A stretch of 64,000 bases of DNA from Mesorhizobium sp. M1E.F.Ca.ET.045.02.1.1 (GTDB lineage: Bacteria; Pseudomonadota; Alphaproteobacteria; Rhizobiales; Rhizobiaceae). The notes below the pieces were generated by a model that did no database searches, was not told the origin of the DNA, and saw only the letters and a program-made list of their open reading frames with translations. Where the stretch lies: assembly GCF_003952485.1 (NCBI RefSeq), contig NZ_CP034447.1, positions 558,001 to 622,000 on the forward strand. Reading direction: 5' to 3'. The translations under genes and the position numbers were made by a program. Positions 26,461-35,201 of this stretch are shown here, in pieces. Position 1 is the first letter of the stretch. Each line of letters begins with the position of its first letter.

Positions 26461-26568
26461 CGTGGCGTAGCTCAGAGGATAGAGCGCCTCGCTTTCGACC
26501 TGGGTGGTGCGTGACACCGCTATCTAGGGGCGAGGAGGTCCCAGGTTCAAGTCCTGCCGTCACGTCCA
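26461..26568 (+). tRNA. tRNA with 32-nt insertion at the anticodon loop
   Basis: Acceptor CGTGGCG (26461-26467) pairs with CGTCACG (26558-26564, one G-U). D-stem GCTC/GAGC encloses AGAGGATA. Anticodon stem CCTCG (26487-26491) pairs perfectly with CGAGG (26531-26535). The variable loop is AGGTC and the T-arm is CCAGG-TTCAAGT-CCTGC (outer pair mismatched), followed by U73 and an encoded CCA. The anticodon loop is 39 nt: a normal 7-nt CTTTCGA, then 32 extra nt (26499-26530) that can form their own hairpin (GGTG-CGTGA-CACC). Without the insert the molecule is exactly 76 nt with all invariant positions (U33, G18G19, R15-Y48, T54-A58). The anticodon would then be UUC (Glu), although the body, with C1-G72 and U73, does not look like tRNA-Glu. 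Confidence 0.72.
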
Positions 26569-26677
26569 AGGCCCACCGGGAGTCGTGCCATGCACGGAGA
26601 ATCTCAATCGAACGGCGTCATATCGGTCGGGGGCACTTCGACTTGAGACTCCAGAACACCAAAATCAACTGGACTGC

Positions 26678-27121
26678 ATGATCCCAGAATCGGAAGGCGC
26701 CACCCCGTTCGGTATTTTCCTGCTCGCCGACTCCTTTTTGCAGGCCGCGAAGGCCGTTGATGCCGGTCGCCGCGGTCTGACGTCGGGACCGACCAGGTTG
26801 CTTTGCTACCATGCGTGCGAACTCTTCCTGAAATGCTACCTCCGCAGCGCGGGCCGAGACATTGAGGCTTTGCGGGCCTTGGGGCACAATCTGCACGAGA
26901 TGGCTGTGGCCGCTCAAGGTTCAGGCCTGGTCCTGCCTGCCAGAACTGTCAGCCAAGCCAAAACTCTGGCCGACAAGAACGATTATGTGCGTGTGCGCTA
27001 TATGGTGGTTGAAAAGCCCGGAGACATCCGACCGGAAGTTCTGCTGGCGATGACTGAAAGCATCCGAGAGAGCGTCAGGCTGGCGCTCGGCATGGATCCG
27101 CTCGGCAACCCACACCCTTAA
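26678..27121 (+). CDS. HEPN-domain protein
   Basis: About 147 residues from ATG 26678 (frame open to 26585). TPFGIFLLADSFLQAAKAVD and RLLCYHACELFLKCYLRSAG with ALGHNLHEMAVAA form the helical pattern of HEPN proteins, and the C-terminal RVRYMVVEKPGDIRPEVLL is also typical. No nucleotidyltransferase partner of the MNT type is adjacent. It follows the unusual tRNA by about 110 bp; HEPN enzymes often act on tRNA anticodon loops, so the adjacency is suggestive only. Confidence 0.68.
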   Translation: MIPESEGATPFGIFLLADSFLQAAKAVDAGRRGLTSGPTRLLCYHACELFLKCYLRSAGRDIEALRALGHNLHEMAVAAQGSGLVLPARTVSQAKTLADKNDYVRVRYMVVEKPGDIRPEVLLAMTESIRESVRLALGMDPLGNPHP

Positions 27122-27358
27122 GCGCGCCGCCCCAGCGAACTATTCTTTTCGTCAGGCCCCGCTTTTTTCGGTGTCTCGCCCACGAAGACGCCCGGTCGGT
27201 CCATGCGAAGGAGTACGGCGCAAGGGAATACGCCGATTGGCGCCTCCGGACTGACGAATTCCAGGCCGACCTGCACCGCCGTGGCGTGCCGTCAGGCCGA
27301 TCGCCTGGTAGCCCGGCGTTTGTCCGCTTCCGTAGGCAATCTCTGCTACAGTTCTCCC

Positions 27359-28993
27359 ATGTCCCTGTTCTCCCATCTCGATCCGTATCTGCTCAACCCA
27401 GCCAACGATCCACTGGTGTTCGACGCCACGCTGGCAGGCCACGGGAGCTACACGACGGAACATTTCGTCTTGCGCCTCAGTCCCCGCGCCCATGAGCTTG
27501 TCGACGCGCTCACCCAGCGCGACACCGAGGGTCATGACGCAGCCGAACTGTACCAAGCCTACTCGACCTATCTGCACGAAACCGTGCATTGGTGGCAGCA
27601 CATGGGGTCCACTGCGGGACTCATCCTCAGCCTGGCGTACCCGGCGCAAATCTATGGCAGCATGACGTCTCTTCAGACCTTTGCGCGGGGCGCCGGCGTC
27701 GCCAAACCTGTAAAGGCTTGGGCGCACAGGGCGATGCTCGACGGTCGGACGCACTCTGATCCGGTGCTCGCCGCCGCCAATATTGCCGTCAACAACGCGC
27801 TCGACATCAAGTTCTACAAGCAACTTGCCTGGTCGCCGAAGTCGATCCTCTCGCTGGAGCAAACGCCCTATTTTCAGAGCGTCGGGCACAGCTACCTCAA
27901 AACCTATGGTGAGATCGTCCACGCGATCAACGGGTCCTGTGACTTCGCGGAAGGGCAATTTCCCGACCCCGGTCGCTGGGATGCACAATTCCTCAAACTT
28001 CAACTCAGCCGGATTGAAGGCTTCCATCGCGGTGCGCGCCCACCTTACGCCGACATCGGCATCCAGCAGATATTCGAAGGCCAGGCCCGCTTTTGCCAAA
28101 TTCAGTATTTGGCATCGTCAGGCGGTCCCGAGCTGCTTCAGACGTATCGCGAGCAAGGCTACTTTGCGCCCGTCTATGTCGACTCGTTTGAACTGTTCCT
28201 GGTGCTTACTGGGACAGAATGGCCCGAACGGTATGACAGCCCGATCGTCGGCCTGTTTCTGCTGATCTGCGATCTGGCAATCAACCCGACGAGGGGGTTT
28301 CCGCTCGACATCGAGTTCTTCGAGGACTTTATCCGCGACGTTGATCCTGGCGCGCGCTTCACAAGACTTTGCCTGGCCGCAGCCGAAACCCCCGAGCTCG
28401 CCCAGGCGGTGCAAAATTTCTCCGCTCAGGAGTATGAGCACGTCGCGGCGCGACTGAGCGAGCGATGCGGATACGATGATCCGCGGACGGGACTTGCTGC
28501 CGTGGTCGGGCTGCTCGGCGACAAGGGCCCTGTCGATGCCCTGATGGAGGAGCATCGTACGTTCAACTATGCCGGTGTGAACATGCCTGTCCGGGTCCTG
28601 GTCTCGCACTTCATCGCTTTTTGCCGAGACAAGCAGCGCAGTCCCGAATTTTTCTGTTGGCCGGGCATCTGGATGGCGGGAGACAACTTCAACCCTGAGG
28701 CCGGATCGCTGTTCGTCACCCATCTGTCCCTCTTCCAGGACAGAGGTGACACCGAGCAGATCTTTCCTCGCGCCGTGCGCGGCCGGAGCCCCGAAAACAT
28801 CAAGAAACTGGTCAACACCTTCTTTGGCGGAATGCTCGTGTTCGATCTCGCCCTGCAATGGGTCCTCGAGCCGGGACCTTTCCGCTACGATTTCAAATGG
28901 CTTACCGGGAAATCCGAAAATGCTGCACTGATCGCCTTGGCGAGCGACAGTTCGCGCAGTACTACGGCCCGGATCCTGACACCTGCACTCTGA
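27359..28993 (+). CDS. HExxH protein, 544 aa, putative metallopeptidase
   Basis: ATG 27359 (MSLFSHLDPYLLNPAND); the frame is open to 27203. YSTYLHETVHWWQHMGS gives an HExxH motif at about residues 73-77 with adjacent aromatic residues, and FEGQARFCQIQYLAS about 150 residues later may provide the third ligand. No signal peptide. The remaining 450 residues show no domain I recognise. It stands between the HEPN gene and the RHH-YfbU gene in a defence-rich stretch. Confidence 0.65.
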   Translation: MSLFSHLDPYLLNPANDPLVFDATLAGHGSYTTEHFVLRLSPRAHELVDALTQRDTEGHDAAELYQAYSTYLHETVHWWQHMGSTAGLILSLAYPAQIYGSMTSLQTFARGAGVAKPVKAWAHRAMLDGRTHSDPVLAAANIAVNNALDIKFYKQLAWSPKSILSLEQTPYFQSVGHSYLKTYGEIVHAINGSCDFAEGQFPDPGRWDAQFLKLQLSRIEGFHRGARPPYADIGIQQIFEGQARFCQIQYLASSGGPELLQTYREQGYFAPVYVDSFELFLVLTGTEWPERYDSPIVGLFLLICDLAINPTRGFPLDIEFFEDFIRDVDPGARFTRLCLAAAETPELAQAVQNFSAQEYEHVAARLSERCGYDDPRTGLAAVVGLLGDKGPVDALMEEHRTFNYAGVNMPVRVLVSHFIAFCRDKQRSPEFFCWPGIWMAGDNFNPEAGSLFVTHLSLFQDRGDTEQIFPRAVRGRSPENIKKLVNTFFGGMLVFDLALQWVLEPGPFRYDFKWLTGKSENAALIALASDSSRSTTARILTPAL

Positions 28994-29160
28994 TCGACTC
29001 GCCTGTTCCCTGAGGGTCCCGACGAGCGCCTAGCCACATGCCGGAGGTGCAGGCACCGGCCGGCATGCCAGCCGTGGGGGGTGTGACGCGCCCCCGTCCT
29101 GACCCAAGTAACGACATGCGAGATGGCGATGCTTGCCTTTCACCGTGTCTTACGTACAAT

Positions 29161-29188
29161 GTCCGTACGATATGGATTCGGTACGGAC
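29161..29188. promoter_or_regulatory. Perfect inverted repeat, putative operator
   Basis: GTCCGTAC and GTACGGAC face each other across 12 bp, ending 16 bp before the RHH-YfbU start. Another GTAC half-site (CGTACAAT) lies just upstream. The position over the likely promoter suggests autoregulation by the ribbon-helix-helix product. Confidence 0.6.
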
Positions 29189-29204
29189 TTGATTGGAGGT
29201 AGAA

Positions 29205-29915
29205 ATGGTGAAAACCGAGCGATTCGAGCTCAGGCTCGATGAAAGCACGATTGACCGGATCGATGCTTGGCGGGGAGAGCAGCGTGACCTCCCTTCGCGG
29301 GCAGAGGCCATCCGCACCTTGGTGTATACTGGGCTTGAGGCTGGTCGGCGCAAGGCCTTCCGGCCGACCAGCTCTGAAAAACTGATCATGTGGATGCTAG
29401 CCGAAGTCCTGCGCCAGCATAAAGGCTACGAGGACATGAAGTCAGTCGAGTTGATTCAGAGCGCCATCTACGGAGGCCATTTCTGGGGCCTGGAATGGGA
29501 AATGTCGGGCATCTTTCACGATGAGGTCGACGACCCCGAGGCGCTCGACTTCGTGGTCGACACGATGGCGATGTGGCGAGCCATTGAATGGGGATATGAG
29601 AAGCTCAGTCCCGAAGACAGGCAGCGCGTCGAGGACCAGGTGAAGTACTGGGGGAAAAACCCCAAGTTTGACGGCTTCGACGGGAACGAAGAGGGACGCT
29701 ACATGTCGATGGCCAAATTCATGGTCGAAAAGCTCGGGCGCTTTGAGGAGTTCAGGGACAGATCCCTGAACGCTCACGCCAACACGGTGTCGACTTATCG
29801 CGAGATGCTGCAGAAATATGCCGAAATCGAGGCCCGCCGCGGTTCGCCGGCATACAGGCGTGCCGGCCAGTTGCTCAACGCCGACGAGCTCATCGAGCTC
29901 CTCAAGCTCCGGTAG
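29205..29915 (+). CDS. Ribbon-helix-helix plus YfbU-domain protein
   Basis: 236 residues from ATG 29205, preceded by GGAGGT. The N-terminal 50 residues form a CopG/Arc-like ribbon-helix-helix (KTERFELRLDESTIDRIDAW, SRAEAIRTLVYTGLEAG). The rest resembles YfbU (SSEKLIMWMLAEVLRQH, GHFWGLEWEMSGIF, DTMAMWRAIEWGYEKL). An RHH-YfbU fusion suggests a DNA-binding regulator with a sensor domain. It is convergent with qatD, separated by about 50 bp. Confidence 0.75.
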   Translation: MVKTERFELRLDESTIDRIDAWRGEQRDLPSRAEAIRTLVYTGLEAGRRKAFRPTSSEKLIMWMLAEVLRQHKGYEDMKSVELIQSAIYGGHFWGLEWEMSGIFHDEVDDPEALDFVVDTMAMWRAIEWGYEKLSPEDRQRVEDQVKYWGKNPKFDGFDGNEEGRYMSMAKFMVEKLGRFEEFRDRSLNAHANTVSTYREMLQKYAEIEARRGSPAYRRAGQLLNADELIELLKLR

Positions 29916-29966
29916 CGAATGGTGCAGAGTCGCTGGCCACGATAAGCTCGGGTCGGCGTGGAATCG

Positions 29967-30725
29967 TCAGTTTGCGGACCGTTCCAAAACTGCCTTTAGA
30001 TTATTCAAAATGGCGCGCCGCATCTCCTCGGCGCCCAGGCCCACAACGTCGCCAAGCATGCGAACGGCCTCGTCCACGCCGCCCGGCGTGACGGGGGAAC
30101 CATCTACCTCCACGAAGGGACCATCCGTCTCCGTGAGCAGCCGGTCGAGCGGCAAGGTCCCGAGGAGAGCCACTGACCGCTCGGACCTGAACATGGCCTG
30201 GTTGACGGAAAAATAGCACCCGAGAGCCGCAGCCCGCCGCGCGTCTGCGACCGATCCGCTGAACCAGTGCAGCACCACCTTGCCACTGCCCTTGGGAAGC
30301 AGCTCCTCGATGTGGTCGAGAACCTTCGACGCCGTGCGGACGCTATGCACGGAGAGGATCTTGTCCCCCGCCCTCTGGCAGGAGGTTAGAATACGCCTGA
30401 AGACGTCGACTTGACGATCGATCGAGCGGTAGTGTGCGGGGCTCGCATCGAGACCGACTTCGCCGACATACCTCGTCTCGGGCAACAGCGCCTCGAACAG
30501 GGGCAGTTCGGTCCAGCGCTGCTCGGCAAGATGCGGGTGAATGCCGAGCCCAATGCGCACAAACTCGGCGCCCTTTGCAAGGTTCATGTTCTGCCTGAAC
30601 GCCTTCGGCGTCGTCGTCACCGCGAGCGTCGCCACCTTAGCCTCTTCGCAGGCTCTTATAGCCGCGGCCGGATCTGGATACAGGTCCAGGTGACTGTGGA
30701 AATCGACGAGGCGTGGTGCAGACAT
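29967..30725 (-). CDS. qatD: QatD, TatD-family nuclease of the Qat defence system
   Basis: 252 residues of TatD-type metal-dependent hydrolase: LVDFHSHLDLYPDP (first metal ligands), IGLGIHPH, VGEVGLDAS, LHWFSGS and LLTETDGPFVEVDG. Slightly short but complete. It is the last gene of qatABCD, starting 2 bp after the QatC stop. QatD is needed for anti-phage activity in described Qat systems; its substrate is unknown. Confidence 0.88.
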   Translation of the reverse strand: MSAPRLVDFHSHLDLYPDPAAAIRACEEAKVATLAVTTTPKAFRQNMNLAKGAEFVRIGLGIHPHLAEQRWTELPLFEALLPETRYVGEVGLDASPAHYRSIDRQVDVFRRILTSCQRAGDKILSVHSVRTASKVLDHIEELLPKGSGKVVLHWFSGSVADARRAAALGCYFSVNQAMFRSERSVALLGTLPLDRLLTETDGPFVEVDGSPVTPGGVDEAVRMLGDVVGLGAEEMRRAILNNLKAVLERSAN

Positions 30726-30727
30726 GC

Positions 30728-32098
30728 TCAGCTAGGCTTCGCCCTGACGGGTTCGAGGAAATGGGCCACTTCCTGCATCCCTCGCACGAAGACGTCAACA
30801 TAGTCGTCAATCTCGGACGGCTCGTCGGTCAGCGGACCGGGGATGCGCGCGAGGGCCTTTGCGGCCCGCGGATTCCGCCGTAACCGCTCCGCCATCAGCT
30901 GAAACGACCTCACATGTTCGCCCTCGGCCTCGAGCGTATCGAGACGACGCGCCGCCAAATCCTTCACCACATAGGGTGTCGTATCCGACTCGTTCGCGTC
31001 CAGGCCGGCTGCCAGGGATGCTCTGCGGATCAGACAGGGGACGCACGTTCCGCAGTGCTGCGGTGGCAGGCCTCTGTAGCGGGCTTTCGCCGGCGAGGAA
31101 CACGACATCGACGAGGGAATGGCCCGTCGCAACAGCGCCGGATCCTCGCAATCCCTGACCATCTGACCCTTGGTCACGTGGCGATAGGGGTTTTCCAGAC
31201 GCCGGGCGATGCCAAGCCCCCGCATCAACTCGTTGAAGCGCGCCATGTAGAATGGGTGAGTGGTGCGGGTGCTGAGCGAACCGAGGCGGAGCGGGTCGAG
31301 GGGTACGTTGAGGCCGATCAGGCCGTTCTCGGGCACGCGGACCGGGGCGTCAGACGTCAGCCCCGAAGCCGCCAAAATGGCCAACGCGAAAAACAGGAAG
31401 GATCTCCCCCTCTGGCTGTTTTCCACCTCGCCGGTGTCGACATGGTTGCGGTCGAAGCCGAGGCGCGCCCGCAGGGACAACGGCTCGTTTGTTTTGTAAT
31501 TCTTGCGCAGCAAGTCCAGCAGCAACGTCTGCGCCTTGCTCGTCTCCGAATCCCAGTAATGGCTCACCAGAAGCGGCTTCCCGCCCCCGGCCAGGAAATC
31601 CAACGCCCCGACGAGACTGTCCAGACCGCCGGAGAACAGACACACTTCGTCCGGCTCGGCGAGGCCCAGCGACGGCCGCGCCGTTGCGATCGTCGCAAAG
31701 GGTGCGGGCCGTGCCCTGAACACGATACGCCAATGGTCGCCCGTCAAGAACCTGAGAGTGCGGGCGAGCAACGCTCCCTGCGCCGCCCACAAGTCAGGCT
31801 CACGCACCGGCACCACTAGGTCCAGCTCCCGGGTCCAGCCGTCCTGTGCATTCGCGGAGCGCGAGACGCGGGTGTCGGCCGCGTTGACCATGGCGGCGAC
31901 GATGACGAGGTCGATCGCGGTTTCCGTCCGCCGGAGACCGAGGTCGGCCAACGTCTGCAGCGCGTTGCCGATGCCGTAATCGAGCCGCTTGTTCGCGGCC
32001 ACGAACTGGACCGTCACCGGCGTCGCGTCCGGCTGGACGACCGGCACGGCCCCGTTATCCGCCGCACCCAGGCGGCCGACAAACACGAAACGTCTCAT
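30728..32098 (-). CDS. qatC: QatC, QueC-like protein of the Qat defence system
   Basis: 456 residues. EVCLFSGGLDSLVGALDFL is the PP-loop ATP-pyrophosphatase motif of QueC, and QHCGTCVPCLIRRASL is the QueC-type zinc-binding cysteine cluster. The first 150 residues are a Qat-specific extension. QueC enzymes make 7-cyano-7-deazaguanine; QatC is thought to perform a related adenylation or nitrile-forming reaction on a protein or nucleotide. It overlaps qatB by 4 bp. Confidence 0.88.
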   Translation of the reverse strand: MRRFVFVGRLGAADNGAVPVVQPDATPVTVQFVAANKRLDYGIGNALQTLADLGLRRTETAIDLVIVAAMVNAADTRVSRSANAQDGWTRELDLVVPVREPDLWAAQGALLARTLRFLTGDHWRIVFRARPAPFATIATARPSLGLAEPDEVCLFSGGLDSLVGALDFLAGGGKPLLVSHYWDSETSKAQTLLLDLLRKNYKTNEPLSLRARLGFDRNHVDTGEVENSQRGRSFLFFALAILAASGLTSDAPVRVPENGLIGLNVPLDPLRLGSLSTRTTHPFYMARFNELMRGLGIARRLENPYRHVTKGQMVRDCEDPALLRRAIPSSMSCSSPAKARYRGLPPQHCGTCVPCLIRRASLAAGLDANESDTTPYVVKDLAARRLDTLEAEGEHVRSFQLMAERLRRNPRAAKALARIPGPLTDEPSEIDDYVDVFVRGMQEVAHFLEPVRAKPS

Positions 32099-32997
32099 GC
32101 GCTATCCCCCAGGATGCGGATCAGTTCGAAGGACTGCTCGTAGATGGCCTGGACGAAGGCCTCGACGCCCGCGTAGGGAACTGACGCCAGCGTGCCGCCC
32201 GCAGCCGCGAAGCGATCGCGGACGGTGCCCTGGATGAAGTCGTGCAGCGTCCTCTGAATGATCTCGACCGCGGCAACGTCGGTCGGGAGCCGTATGGACC
32301 TGCCCCCGATCTCGTTGAACAGCTTGGTCTCGATCGAGCGTGCGAGCGCACCGGTGAACACGGCGTCCAGCACGTCGGGCGTGGCGCCATCGAAAGGCAG
32401 ATCTCCCGCCGCGCCGAGCTCGCCCACGGTCTCGAGCATCGCGTTCCTCGCAATGGCCTCATCAATCGTCCCGCCGTCAGGGCACAGGAGGTCCGTGAGG
32501 GCGAGGAAGACGTCGGCTATCGGGGCGCCGACGAGGCTCTGCAGGTTGAAGAACCGCAGAGCCGCAGCCGGGCCGTTCTGCGCCACCTGACCCAACAGCT
32601 GTCCCAGGCCAGTCATCACCCTGCGGGACGGCGCCATGGCACGGGCAGCGTTGCGTGCACCGCCCATGGCTCTGACGTACTTGCCGGCGGCGCGCCTCAG
32701 GTCCCTGCCGCCACCCCCGCGCGAGCGGGCCGCACGGGAGAAATCCGAGCGAGCGGAGCCGAGTGGCTTGCCCGCCGCCGGTGACGCCAGCGGGGGCAGC
32801 GGCTGTGGCACGGGAACCGGGTTCGGCGGTGTGCCCGACGGGGCAGGAACCGGAGTTGCTCCGGGCTGCCCCGGCGGGGCGGGCACGGGAAGCGGTGTCG
32901 GAAGGGGCGGGGCCGACGGGGTCGACGCGGCGACGTCGTCCACCCAGGTTGGGAGCAGCGCCCGGGGGGAACTGGGCTTGGTGCCGGAGGTTCCCAT
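32095..32997 (-). CDS. qatB: QatB of the Qat defence system
   Basis: 300 residues. The first third is Pro-rich low-complexity sequence (PLPTPLPVPAPPGQ...), followed by a Gly/Arg-rich stretch (RSRGGGGRDLRRAAGKYVRA) and a helical C-terminal domain (FNLQSLVGAPIADVFLALTDLL, YAGVEAFVQAIYEQSFELIR). The assignment comes from that domain layout and its position between qatA and qatC. Function within Qat is unknown. Confidence 0.82.
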   Translation of the reverse strand: MGTSGTKPSSPRALLPTWVDDVAASTPSAPPLPTPLPVPAPPGQPGATPVPAPSGTPPNPVPVPQPLPPLASPAAGKPLGSARSDFSRAARSRGGGGRDLRRAAGKYVRAMGGARNAARAMAPSRRVMTGLGQLLGQVAQNGPAAALRFFNLQSLVGAPIADVFLALTDLLCPDGGTIDEAIARNAMLETVGELGAAGDLPFDGATPDVLDAVFTGALARSIETKLFNEIGGRSIRLPTDVAAVEIIQRTLHDFIQGTVRDRFAAAGGTLASVPYAGVEAFVQAIYEQSFELIRILGDSA

Positions 32998-32998
32998 G

Positions 32999-34888
32999 TT
33001 ACTTTCTCTTCGACTTCGGGTTCAGCTGCAGCGACGCGACGACGCTCAGTGGCTTGTTCGAGGTCTGCGTTGCCCACTCTCCCACGAGCTCGGCGAACTC
33101 TTGCGCCTGCGGACCCTCAACCGCCACACCCCAGCCGCTAACCACCCACCCGCCGATCTTGCTCACCGGCAGTCGTCCGAGGAATGCAACCAGCGGTTCG
33201 CGCAGTTCCGGCCGGTCTCCGCAAAGGCGCGCCAGACCCTCGGCCGCCGGCGGCCGTTTGCCGAGATCTTCGGTCTGATCAATCTTCGTCACGAGGCCCT
33301 GGAACACCCGGTTGGCATCTTCGGGCGTGAGCGCAGCCACCTCGGCCTTCGTCACCTGCGTGACGCCGAGAGTCGACGTCGCCAGCCGCTCGATCATGGC
33401 TTCCACGGGGCCGCCGGCGACACCGATGCCGGCGGACGTCCTGCGGTCGCGGCTGACAAACACGTAGGGCCGCAGGTCGATGCCGTTCAGCGGCGGGGTG
33501 ATCGCCGCCCAGCGCTTGACCCACTCGATGTTGGGCCAGTCGGCCATGGGATCATCATCGGCGTCCTTGCCACCCTTCGAGGTCACCTTCCGCTCGAGGA
33601 TCGAGATGGTCTTGGAGCCGTCAGCGGACGCGTCGCGGGCGATCGCGTTGAACAGTTCCGGGGCGAATCGCTCCGCCAACATCAGCTTGGCCAAGACGGA
33701 TTGCTTGATATCGTCCTGGAAGCCGCGCTCGCTGGCGATCTCGACGCGCAGGGCCATGGTGTTGACGAAGCGTTTGATCTGCCGGGGATTGCCGTGGGCG
33801 CCCTCGGTTAGGATCGGCGTAATCTCCGCCGCAAGCTGCAGGGCGGCATCCAGATCGGAGGGTATGGACCCCAGCCTCGCCTTGATTTTGTCTCGGTCGA
33901 AGCCGGTGCCCAGCCAGGGCCGCTGCAAGGCCTTGCGCGCCACCTCGAGCAGGCTCTTGAACTCCACCGAACTGTCGCTGACGCCGGAGGCCAGATAGAG
34001 CAGCAAGGTGAGATAGACCAAGGTCTCCGACGCGCCAAGTGCCGGCATGCGGAACGGAACCTGGATCAGTTTTTCCAAGTAGTTGCGCGCGTAGCTTGTA
34101 GGCCCCGCCGCCGCCGGGAGATCGGGAAAGTGGTTGCGCACGGCATATTCAATCATGCCCTCGTCAGCGGCGATGACGAACGCCGCGTTCGGCACGAACA
34201 AGAACAGGCGGATAGCCTCCAGCGTGGCGATCGCCGTCTGCGGGAGGCATCGATCGAGGTCGTCGATCAAGACGATCAGCCGGTCGACCTTGGCGCGCTC
34301 CAGCAGCTCCTCGAAGTCTTCGCGAAAGGCGTGCATCCGTTGCGGCGTCGTCTCGGAAGGTGCGGCCTCCTTAAAATGCTCCGCCGCACCGTCCATGACC
34401 TTGTTGAACACGTCGCCGGTCAGGTAGGCCTTGGGATCGCTAATCACCTTGCCCGCGATCGAACCAATCCCCTGGATCAGGTCCGGACCGGGGATCCCGG
34501 TCGCCATGGTGAACGCCAGGCTGCCTGCGGTGCGGGCGGCCTTCATCCAGTTGACGGCCTTCAGGACGTCCCAGGCCTTGTCCGCCACCTTGGCGATCCC
34601 GGACCTCTCCTTGAGGAGGGCTGCGACGATCGTCTCGATCAGCACCGCCTTCGCGTCGTCGTATCCCTCAAACAGCCAGCCGTTGAACCGGACACACAGG
34701 GTGTCTGTCTGTCCCTTGAATGCCGACTCAATCATCAGCAGCGTGCTGGATTTGCCCGCTCCCCAGTCGCCGTGCAACCCGATCGTCAACGGTTCCTTCG
34801 ACTTCTGCCTGATCAGCTTGACGACCGTTTTAGCGACCGTCTCGTAATACAGGTAGTCGATGGCGGTTTCATTATCCGCGATAATCAC
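32999..34888 (-). CDS. qatA: QatA, KAP-family P-loop NTPase of the Qat defence system
   Basis: 629 residues. LTIGLHGDWGAGKSSTLL is the Walker A loop (Lys at about 46) and RLIVLIDDLDRCLPQTAIATL is Walker B with the KAP-type DDLDR. A hydrophobic stretch within the NTPase domain (SLAFTMATGIPGPDL) may approach the membrane, as in other KAP proteins. It is the first gene of the qat operon, 1 bp from qatB. KAP ATPases are found as sensors or effectors in phage defence. Confidence 0.88.
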   Translation of the reverse strand: MIIADNETAIDYLYYETVAKTVVKLIRQKSKEPLTIGLHGDWGAGKSSTLLMIESAFKGQTDTLCVRFNGWLFEGYDDAKAVLIETIVAALLKERSGIAKVADKAWDVLKAVNWMKAARTAGSLAFTMATGIPGPDLIQGIGSIAGKVISDPKAYLTGDVFNKVMDGAAEHFKEAAPSETTPQRMHAFREDFEELLERAKVDRLIVLIDDLDRCLPQTAIATLEAIRLFLFVPNAAFVIAADEGMIEYAVRNHFPDLPAAAGPTSYARNYLEKLIQVPFRMPALGASETLVYLTLLLYLASGVSDSSVEFKSLLEVARKALQRPWLGTGFDRDKIKARLGSIPSDLDAALQLAAEITPILTEGAHGNPRQIKRFVNTMALRVEIASERGFQDDIKQSVLAKLMLAERFAPELFNAIARDASADGSKTISILERKVTSKGGKDADDDPMADWPNIEWVKRWAAITPPLNGIDLRPYVFVSRDRRTSAGIGVAGGPVEAMIERLATSTLGVTQVTKAEVAALTPEDANRVFQGLVTKIDQTEDLGKRPPAAEGLARLCGDRPELREPLVAFLGRLPVSKIGGWVVSGWGVAVEGPQAQEFAELVGEWATQTSNKPLSVVASLQLNPKSKRK

Positions 34889-35201
34889 GAAATCCCCTCC
34901 CCCAAACCCTGGGTATCCTTGCCGTTATAACAGAGTTCAGAATTGCAATCTGTCTCTCGCAATAACCCCCAAAGCACTGAGAGACATGCGCAACCCGCTA
35001 TTTCGGTCGGCTCAGCAATTAGAAGCGCCGTCTCATGATTTGTCTAGGATTTTTCTTGGGATGATTTGCTTATCCAGGGTCCGTCCGGCGGCTTAAATAG
35101 CACTCTCGATGGATACAACTTCACACCAGGCAGCGCGCCTGCGAGTGACCCATCATTCACCGCCACCGGCGTTTTTGGCTCTCCAGAACGGCTCGCGCCG
35201 A
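34889..35201. other. Upstream region of qat operon
   Basis: 310 bp with lower GC near qatA (runs such as GTTATAACAGAGTTCAGAA), so the qat promoter probably lies at 34900-35060. The short plus-strand ORFs here are not convincing. Confidence 0.4.

Noticed and set aside
27152..28099. 315-residue minus-strand ORF opposite the HETVH gene
   Set aside because: Antisense shadow of a gene with a clear zinc motif; no domain of its own.
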